Assembly (NCBI GenBank): GCA_036426205.1
Contig: CM071568.1
Location: forward strand, 119,046,245 to 119,110,244
Direction: 5' to 3'
Source: Ascaphus truei
Lineage: Eukaryota; Chordata; Amphibia; Anura; Ascaphidae
DNA length: 64,000 nt
Shown: positions 56,249-64,000 of the stretch, in pieces
Position numbering within the stretch: position 1 is the stretch's first letter
How the letters are laid out: every line of letters starts with the position of its first letter
Translations under genes and position numbers: made by a program
Notes under the pieces: model-generated
The model's database searches: none
The model's input: only the letters and a program-made list of their open reading frames with translations
Told to the model about the DNA's origin: nothing

Positions 56249-56553
56249 CCTAGAGGAGGTGGGGACACCCTCCATGTCACCAAATCCCATCCCTTCCCAT
56301 GTTACCTGCTCCCTACATGTCAAGCACTCCCATCCCATGTAACCCACTCAATAACGATATATTAAGCATGGGCATAAAAATAGGGATTACAATATATCTA
56401 TAATATATAATATTATATATTATATATATATAATATATATTCATATTATATATATATTCATATAATATATATATATATATAACATGTGGGGAGCCGTGAC
56501 ATGGGAAGGGATGGGATTTGGTGACATGGAGGGTGTCCCCACCTCCTCTGAGG
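56249..56553. repeat. Inverted repeat, 72-bp arms
   Basis: Left arm 56249-56320 (CTAGAGGAGGTGGGGACACC... to CCCTACATGT) and right arm 56482-56553 (ACATGTGGGGAGCC... to CCTCCTCTGAGG) are reverse complements with few mismatches. The spacer of about 160 bases contains a palindromic AT tract (56395-56480). It could be a foldback transposon end pair. Confidence 0.88.
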
Positions 56554-57165
56554 ATTTGATCCCCAGTGTCAACGGATATGGGGCCAGCAAGAGACAGAAA
56601 GGGCTGGCTATGATCTGCTGTTAATCAGTTAACCCCAGGTGGACCCTGCAGCTACATTGGAGGAGGTTGGGACCCATTGGATGGATTGTCTGTGTGCCTT
56701 TTTTGAAGGGGTGGGTCTCTTCTCCCTGATCCCGACTGATCTAGATCAACCATCAAAGCAACAAAGGGGATGAGGGGAGGCACTGAATTCAGTGAGGACA
56801 TGAACCCGAATCAGAGGCAGAAATTAATTTTGGTTAATTTCTCATTCAAATTTTATGCCATAGAAGATCATAGCCACAGTCCAGGTTCAATCAAACTGCT
56901 GAAGCCCGAGCTATAACATTAAATCTAACATACACAAAATTCGGTAGTGTGGGTGGAGGGGGTGGGGGGGGTTTGTAGAGTTTGGATTCCAGAATTCCGA
57001 GAACCACCTTTCCTTTGTATAAGTAATAGCAATTAATGAGTAAATATTTTCTTTTATCATCACTAACAATGTGAATGGTTGTAGTAAAATTGTTAATCTA
57101 ACTGGAACAGCTACGTATGTAAAAATCTGAAAGAACTTGAAGTTTTGTTTATGCAATGATACTGG
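56554..57165. other. Unassigned interval, partly LTR-like
   Basis: 56554-56830 has a GC-balanced composition with GGGACCCATTGG and GGTGGGTCTCTTC blocks, unlike its AT-rich surroundings, and could be an LTR piece. No termini or polyadenylation signal could be placed. Confidence 0.35.
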
Positions 57166-57180
57166 CAAGTTTTAAAATCA

Positions 57181-57872
57181 TTTATTCAAACCGGGAAGGG
57201 GGAGGGCGGATCCTGCTCAGCTGAGAAATGACTTGCTGGTGTGGTGCTATCTGGGGTAAGAGTAATGTGTATAAAAAGGAGCGAAAAGACCCCCTGTGAT
57301 GCACTTTTGACCTTTTGAGATCATTACACAAGCCAGGGCAGACAGCATCACAGGACTCCACTGATACACAGTGGATACTTTGTTTCATCTACTTTGAGTG
57401 GCAGGCATTGATCCCATTGCAGTTTACAGCTAGCCTAACTAGGTGTGGGCCGAATTCTAGGAGCCCACTAGCTAGAGAATAGACTGTATTACATATAGGG
57501 ACACCTACTCTGTCTACCCAGAGGGGTCACTCCAGCAATTGGTTATAGATCTATTATTGACTGTACCACATGTGGGCCATGTTTGGACAGGACAAACTGA
57601 TGGGTATATCTCCCATGTGGGCTCTTGTTATATTTAATACACAGCAGATCCACTAGGATAGGTCTCTTGCCTTGTGTTATTTTACCACTATCCCATGCTG
57701 TTGAGTATTTATTTCTCAGTATTTCTTTCTCAGCATTTCTCTCAGAATATCACTATCAGTACTGGCGCTAGTATTAAGTTTTAACTAGAATTTGTTTTCA
57801 ATAAAATGTATTTGTTTTCATATCAGTGGAGCAGAGTGCGTCACAGGGGGTCTTTTCTCTCCTTTTTATACA
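57181..57872. mobile_element. 692-bp PLE-like non-autonomous insertion
   Basis: It is flanked by perfect 15-bp copies of CAAGTTTTAAAATCA (57166-57180 and 57873-57887). A tail of 88 bases with a purine-rich part (GGGAAGGGGGAGGGCGG) precedes an inverted terminal repeat of about 36 bases: GTATAAAAAGGAGCGAAAAG at 57270 and its near-complement ending at 57872, both including GACCCCCTGTGA-type sequence. Layout and duplication length match the PLEs at 8021 and 17602. No coding sequence or clear ribozyme is present, so family membership is inferred from structure. Confidence 0.7.
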
Positions 57873-57887
57873 CAAGTTTTAAAATCA

Positions 57888-58321
57888 ACATCTTTAATTA
57901 CAGATTTATAGATTAATAAGATGTTAAAAATGCTCTGCTGTCTCATAAAATAAGTTGTGTCTAAGTGAATCAAATTGAATCAAAAATCTAAACATTTTAG
58001 TACTAGATTTGTTGTAAACCAAGATATTAAATACATAAAATAATAGCAAACCATAATCCCTCTTTCTTCCTAATTTTTATTCAACTATATACGATTTATG
58101 GTGTGGTGTCTTGTTTTTATCTATTTTTAGTGTAAAATTTTTTTTGGGGGGGGGTAATATTTAATACATAGCGCTGCTGAATTATTGTAAAATGTGGATT
58201 TCCACTTTTTCAGAAAGTCAGAATCCATGTCAATGACTATTGCGGAAATCTATATTGTGTGTTTTTGGTATTACTTGCAGCCTTTTTCTAAAATTGCAAA
58301 AAATAAATTTGTGGCATTATA
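57888..58321. other. Unassigned AT-rich interval
   Basis: AT-rich sequence up to the poly(A) of L1 copy 2; no feature seen. Confidence 0.45.
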
Positions 58322-58769
58322 ATTTATTTTTTTTCAACCAAAGATTTTTATTAAGCGCATGGTACAGGCAAACAATTATCTAACAACACACTGTCTTATA
58401 TTTCTGTAACCAAAGTGCGCCTTATTCCTATACATACAAAACCAGACTTACTGACGTACGAGACAATACACTAAGACAACAGGGGGGGGGGGGAGGGGGA
58501 AAAAAAGGGGGGGGGGGGGGTTTGCCATCGGAGGAGCTGCCACCTCCTTGCTGTTCTGTGTGGACCATGTCAACTACGGAGAGACCTCCTTCTGTGGCTC
58601 ATGGCTCCCTTGCTGATCCTTGGAAGTCTCTGTCCGCCCTGCCTGTCTCTAGGATGTCAAACGACGGAGCCCGCACATCCAAGGAGAACGCGTGTTTGAC
58701 TATCACAGCAATATGTTGGAGGTATCTACCCCGGGATATCTGTTTGGGCCAGCCAAGGAGCCCAAGTTT

Positions 58770-61700
58770 TTAGAAAATTTGTGCCGGTGTTTTAACTAAA
58801 CTCGTCAACTGCTCCATCCGCCAAACATACCATATTCTGTTCCGAATCTTTGGGATACTGGGTGAATCGGGTTGCTTCCACAATGCTGCGAGTTCGCATC
58901 TTAGTGCTGTCACAAAATGTGCGATTAATTTGTGCTCCGATCTGTTTAGACCCCAGGTGCGCCTGCCTAACAGAAACAACCAGGGGTCCAAAGGGACCGT
59001 GTGTCCGAGAATTCTCTGTAGCCAAGTCGTGATGTCCTCCCAGATTGGGGCCACCTTCGCGCAACTCCACAGCATGTGCAACAGGTCAGCCTGTTCCCCG
59101 CATTGTTTCGGGCACAATGGGGGGTAGTCTTTGACAAACTTAGCCAATCTCTTCGGGGTGAGGTACCACCTCATTAGGACCTTATACGCGTTCTCCTTTA
59201 ATGTGGTGCATATAGAACTTTTTGCCGCCACCAGTACTATAGTGTCCAAGTCCTCGTCTTCTATCGTCTCCCCTAAGTCCTCCTCCCATCTAATCTGATA
59301 AATCAGTTTGATGTCCTCGTCCTTCGCAGGACAGACCACCTCTCTATATATATGCTAGAAATTAGTCCCGAGGTATCTGTTCCTCTTGAACAGAGCTGCT
59401 CAAAATTTGTACGCTTGGGGCGTTTTGGTATTTTAGTGTAGAATGCTCTAATCTGGAGGTATCTAAAGAATTCTGAGTTTGGCTACTCTTTTTCTGATTT
59501 AATGTGCTCAAAGGTTTTAATGGACAATCTACCCTCCAGATGTAAGTGCCTCATGAGGCCCTTCTTCTTCCAAATTTCAAAATCTTTGCTCTGCAGACCC
59601 GGAGCGAAATCAGGGTTACCCACAAATGGGGTCATTAATGAGCGTCGCTTGGTAAGCGCACCCATATATCTGCTGCCCTTCCACACCACCAACGAGCTGT
59701 CCACTGCGGCTAACGGGAAACTGAAAGTCTTGTACACTTTTTTTGTTAGCCAGATTAAGTCCTGTAGCTCCACTGGGGAACAACACTCTTTTTCCAGCGC
59801 CACCCACCTCCGGAGGCTTGGGTGGGTGTGCCACTGTGTAATTTGAGCTAATTGAGCCGCTTTGAAATACGACAGGTACCGCGAGACAAATCTCACCATA
59901 GAGGCCTGCAGACAGAGGATCTCATCCCTGGCCACTTGTAAAGGGGGAGTTTGGAACAAGTACAGAATTCTGGGGAGCAGATTCATGTTTAAGCACTGGA
60001 TTCTATTAATCCATGATATTCCATATATTGACCATCTCCTGAGGTCCTCCTTCAGAGTCCTGATCAGTCTGGGGTAATTTGCTTTATAAAGGGCACTATA
60101 ATCTTTCGTGACGTTAATCCCTACGTATTTAATGTGGGAGGCTTGCCATTTGAAGTTGAAATTTACTGCGATTAATTTTTCTGTGACTTTGGGGAGGTTA
60201 ATATTCAGAACTTCTGTTTTTGACTGATTGATCTTAAAGCCGGATATCTTATTAAATTCCCCCAGCAGACTGAAGACATTTGGCAGAGAGGTAAGGGGCT
60301 GTGATAATGTTAAGATAACATCATCGGCGTACAGGGCCACTTTATGTGACTCCTCCCCATTGAATCCCTGTTATATCGGGGCTGAGGCGCAGGTGTGCCG
60401 CCAAGGGTTCAATGCATAATGCAAAAAGGAGGGGGGACAGGGGGCAGCCCTGCCTGGTGCCACTCTTTATCGGGAATTCTTCCGACGGGAAGCCCTGGTA
60501 TCTGACCTTTGCCATCGGCCCCACATACAGAGCCAGAATGGTGTCTATCATTCTCCCCCCCAGGCCATACTCCCCAAGTGTCTCTCTCAGATAGGGCCAA
60601 TCTATTCTATCAAATGCTATCTTGGCGTCCAAACTAACTACCAAGAACGGGATATTTTTCTTTTTTGCCAGATCTATCAAATCAATAATTTGTCTGGTGT
60701 TGTCTGCCGCCTGTCTGCCGCATATGAACCCTACTTGATCAGGATGGACCAGTTTTGGCAAAACCCAGTTAAGCCGGTTCACCAGTAATTTGGAAAAAAA
60801 ATTGATATCCGAATTAATCAGAGATATGGGCATATAGCTTTTACAATCGGCTGGGTCCTTCCCTTGTTTGTGTATCACTGAGATAGACGCCTGGAGCATC
60901 TGACCCGGGATAGGGGCACCCTCCAAAAATGAATTAAAGAGCAGCAAATGGTGAGGAGCTAAAATTTTACGAAATTTTTTGTAATATAGATTGGAAAAAC
61001 CATCAGGGCCTGGGGCCTTGGATGGCTTCAGTGTCTTCATAACCTCTAAAAGCTCCTCCATTGTGAAATCTTCCTGCAACTTGTCCCTTTCCTCTCTGCA
61101 TAACCTGAGTAGTTTTGCCCCCTCCAGAAATGTCCTCAATCGCCTGTGAGTGGCCTCTCCCTGGGAGACCTTCGGCCCATCATAGAGGGTCGCATAGTAT
61201 TCTTTGAATTCCACCACTATTTTTTTGGGGTCAGAAGTAAGGTCACCGTTCTTTGTCCGAATTGCCTGGATATGGAAGTTTTGATCTCTCTCTTTAAGTT
61301 TATTGGCAAGCAGAGTATCTGACTTGTTCGCTTTCTCAAAGAATTTCCGCTTGGACCAGGATATCTCCTTTTCAGCGCGAGAGGTCAGCAGCAAATTTAG
61401 TTTTGTTTTGGTATCAAGCAGCCTCTCTAGAGTTGAAGCTTGTTTGTTTTCTTTATGTAGGGCAGATAGGACGACCAATTCCGACTGTCAATTTTAAATT
61501 TTAGTGTCCTTGTCCCTTTTTTGTCTGCTCGCCAATCCAATGAGTTCTCCGCGGAGAGTGGACTTATGGGCCTCCCAGAGGATGGAGTGTGAGTCCACAC
61601 TGCCGATGTTCTCTTGAAAATAGTCCCTGATTTTGTCCCCCACCTACAGCTCACACTCGGGGATTTTTAACAATAACTCGTTAAGTTTCCAGTTCGCTCC

Positions 61701-62750
61701 TGGACTGTCTAGCCTAAAATCTGTGCACCGCAGCTCGATTGGTGCGTGATCTGACCATGAAATATCATGGATACCCATGTGGGAGATCTGAGAGACCATT
61801 CTGTTCGACACAAAGAGGTAGTCTATCCTGCTGTATCTGTCGTGTGGGTGCGAGTAAAAGGTGAAACCCTTCTCCCCTTGATGTTGCTCCCTCCAGATAT
61901 CTACAGTGGCGACACTGTTTATTCTCATGCGGCTAGAGCCGCAAGCCGGGAGGTTTCCCGGCTTTCTCATTTTTTTCCCTCGGCGTGCCACGCGTCATCG
62001 CCCCCCGAGGGAGCCCTGGGTTCCTCTAATTTGGGGATGGCGGTGGGGGGCTCCAGGGGACCCGGTGGACCCGGGGAGGGGGCGCTTCGATTGGAGGACC
62101 GATCCTCCGGAGGCTCCGGCGCGCGCACGGCATACCTTGGCACGCGCCCGGTATCTGTCGCGGCCGAGACCGGGCAAAAGTTAGAATAATCTCGGCCGCA
62201 ACAGTATGAGGCTGTTGGCCTGAAGCCATCTAGCCCAAACTGCCCGGACCATTCATTGCTTACTACCTCCCAGAGTACATCTGTCCAGGACCGGGTCCAG
62301 AGTATGATTAAAATCTCCCCCCGCCACTACACAGTCCTGGGCCAAGGTTCTAAGCAAGGAGAAGAATTTATCAAGAAGGGTTCCGCCTGAACGTTAGGGG
62401 CATAGACATTTGCCACTGTGATGGTCTGGATCTGAAATTTCCCCACTATAATTATGAACCTGCAGGTTCTTATCTTTTTTTACAAGGTTAACCTTTAGTG
62501 GCAAACGGTTGTGCACCAGAATTGCCATACCTCTCTGTTTTTTATTGGCAGATGCAGCAAACCACTCCGTGTATCTCCTATCAATGAACTTCAGGGAGCT
62601 GGCTTTGGAGAAATGAGTCTCCTGTAATAGTATAATGTCTGGGTCATATCTTTTATAATCGGTCATGGCCACTCTTCTTTTATGCAGACTACTGAAACCC
62701 TTCACGTTGTGTGATAAAATTACAATGAGCCCTGAGCTGAGCTTGATCAC
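58770..62750 (-). pseudogene. L1 ORF2: endonuclease, RT, Cys-rich C-terminus
   Basis: Endonuclease blocks in order: ILSHNVKGFSSLHKR, IILLQETHFSK, RGMAILVHNRLP, AGGDFNHTLDP, then after the MITE VDIWREQHQGE, DRYSRIDYLFVS, WSDHAPIELR. RT blocks: KTLKPSKAPGPDGFSNLYYK, KSYMPISLINSD, QVGFICGRQAADN, LDAKIAFDRIDW, SGTRQGCPLSPLLFALCIEP, and the catalytic ALYADDVILTLSQP. The C-terminus has CPKQCGEQADLLHMLWSC. Frameshifts near 60345, 59480-59340 and 61500-61640, plus stops, disable it. Without the MITE the frame is about 1,200 codons, normal for L1. Confidence 0.9.
61908..62200. mobile_element. 293-bp GC-rich MITE inside L1 endonuclease
   Basis: It is flanked by ACAGT at 61903-61907 and 62201-62205, a likely 5-bp duplication. 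The ends are imperfectly complementary around TTTATTCT / AGAATAAT with GC-rich outer bases. The interior is far richer in GC and CpG than the L1. Removal brings ANSL next to VDIWREQ as in related L1 endonucleases. Superfamily not assigned; a 5-bp site is also compatible with other DNA transposons. Confidence 0.7.
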
Positions 62751-62759
62751 TGGCTAATA

Positions 62760-63960
62760 CATCGTGAGTAGGTATCTTGAGCGAGGCTGTCTCCTGCGGA
62801 CTGGTCCACTGCCAGTGGGGAACATTGAGACACAGACGGAACAACACAAACATACAGCAAAAGAACAATCGATGACTGGCTGGGGTCGACCCCCTCTTGT
62901 CGCCATATCTGTCCCTTCTGGGCATCCAGCCTGAGTGCAGCTCTGGATGATCTTCTTCCCACCGCTAGCTCCCATGTCTGCTGGCCCAGTGAGGACTTTC
63001 CTGAGCCGCCTGGGTATAAGCGCCCCAGTGCTCAGGTGGAGACCCATGACAACGGTGGGCAGGGACCCCTATCCTTCCCTCTCCCTCTACAGAAACTAAC
63101 CTTAACCCTGAAACAACCACTTGGAATAATGTGTACCCCCTCTGCCTCCAACCCGCAGATGAGCCACAATTGACCCCCAAAACAATTGACCGACCCTGCG
63201 GCCATCTAACCCCTAATAACTGTCTTGCTTGCCTCTGGTACCTCTATTTGACCTCCCACCCCTCTAACTCCCCTAGGTAGGGACTCTCTCCTAGCGGCTT
63301 TATGACTCATACAGCTTCCTGTCCTATCCTTTGCTTCCCCCTTCGTATTTACCCAAAAGCCCCCACATCTCCGGCAGCCTGGTTCCTTGTTTGCTCCCTT
63401 ATCTGGCCCCCTCCCGCCTCCCCGCCCTCCATTCCCCGCCCTCCATTCCCCTTCTAGGGAGCCCGTGCCTTTCAATAACTATATAGTACGGCCTCCCTCT
63501 GCTGACGTCTTGCCTATTCTGCTGGCGTGCCCGGGGTAGACGAACCCCCCGGTCGCTGTGAATGGGCCCGCTGCTATGGGCTACAGGGCCCCCTGCGTCC
63601 CCTCCCTATTTCCCAGATCTGATGCGCAGCCAACTGTCCCAGGCCTAGGTTATGCCTGTGTTCTTCCGGTGTCCCTGACCTAGTCTCGCGAGAGCCCAGG
63701 GATCCCGTCGCCGCCTGCTGATGTCTGCTATCGGGCCGCCCCTGCCTCCTCCAAGATGGCTGCCTGGCCACTTCTGGTGACGCACATCCGGACGCCGCCA
63801 TTTTCCTGCAGGAATCCCGCGAAGACGTCCGTGTTCCCGCCTGATCTTCCCGCCATCCGCTCTTCTCCATCCGTCTGCATCCAGCATGTTGCCCCCGCCA
63901 TCCGAGACCGCCATCTTGCCCTTCTGCGTTCCAGTGACTGCGTCCATCATTTCCCCTGTT
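62760..63960 (-). promoter_or_regulatory. CpG-rich 5' region of L1 copy 2
   Basis: GC- and CpG-rich on either strand with several CCGCCAT/CAAGATGG words near 63760-63920, resembling YY1-like sites of LINE promoters. Minus-strand frames here (such as 63950-63645) are arginine- and glycine-rich without motif and are likely leader sequence. The last 30 bases of the window change to AT-rich DNA, so the element may start near 63965. Confidence 0.5.
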
Positions 63961-64000
63961 TCAGAATCAGGTACGGATTATACCAAGTTTTATTTTGGCC

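Larger units (their letters stand above)
58322..63960 (-). mobile_element. L1-type LINE, copy 2, near complete
   Basis: Minus strand: a CpG-rich 5' region (62760-63960), ORF2 with endonuclease, RT and C-terminal zinc motif (62750 to about 58770), a 3' UTR with long C-runs in sense (G-runs at 58481-58520) and a poly(A) tail (T-run 58326-58334). No ORF1 with coiled coil and RRM could be found in the 5' part, so it is deleted, highly decayed or beyond the window. A GC-rich MITE (61908-62200) splits the endonuclease. Confidence 0.85.

Noticed and set aside
53400..58300. HARBI1-type transposase or right terminus for the Harbinger element
   Set aside because: I looked for a DDE frame and for GCTTACTGCATGAGGCCC to the right of 48.1 kb and found neither.
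1..64000. tRNA, rRNA or snRNA genes
   Set aside because: No cloverleaf with A and B boxes, no rRNA core sequence and no snRNA motif was recognised on either strand by eye; a covariance scan would be needed to exclude decayed copies.

Overview
The window looks like vertebrate nuclear DNA made almost entirely of transposable elements and simple repeats, most plausibly from an amphibian, probably a frog. This is inference from composition: several Penelope-like elements (PLEs) with hammerhead-ribozyme motifs, a Gmr1-type Ty3/Gypsy element, chromodomain Gypsy elements, L2- and L1-type LINEs, a PIF/Harbinger-associated Myb/SANT gene, and long (AT)n and (GT)n tracts. There are no bacterial operons, no CRISPR, and no tRNA or rRNA gene that I can recognise.

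Left part (0-20 kb): a PLE endonuclease scrap, then a Gmr1-like Gypsy element (973-6562) in which integrase precedes reverse transcriptase; a 616-bp solo LTR with a 5-bp target duplication interrupts its RT. A pogo/Tigger-like MITE and another PLE scrap follow. An L2 LINE (about 7.8-16.9 kb) is split by a PLE (8021-11821, 15-bp target duplication, itself split by a solo retroviral-type LTR) and by an internally deleted chromodomain Gypsy element (13471-15340, 5-bp target duplication). A PLE RT fragment and a compact PLE (17602-19244, 14-bp target duplication) follow.

Middle (20-42 kb): unassigned AT-rich DNA, a PLE-derived foldback, a CpG-rich patch with a possible first exon of a host gene, 2 kb of GT/CT simple repeats followed by a possible second exon, a 149-bp near-perfect hairpin, a 5'-truncated L2, a PLE endonuclease, and an LTR element (about 29.75-33.18 kb) whose damaged reading frame I do not recognise. 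Related LTRs recur at 37.1, 38.5 and 51.8 kb. A second chromodomain Gypsy remnant and a 78-bp satellite (38.3-40.75 kb), interrupted by a solo LTR and a PLE piece, complete this part.

Right part (42-64 kb): an L1 3' end interrupted by a PIF/Harbinger end, followed by the best-preserved gene in the window: a four-exon Myb/SANT-like gene (43878-48094) with consensus splice sites, all introns in phase 1 and about 701 uninterrupted codons. Beyond it lie a decayed L2, a PLE ribozyme motif, a solo LTR, another L1 fragment, a 72-bp-arm inverted repeat, a 692-bp PLE-like insertion (15-bp target duplication) and a long minus-strand L1 whose ORF2 is broken by frameshifts and a GC-rich MITE.

Apart from the Myb/SANT gene and the two tentative exons, every coding region seen is a broken mobile-element gene. 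The main value of the window is its record of nested insertions, which gives relative ages, and the recurring PLE architecture.
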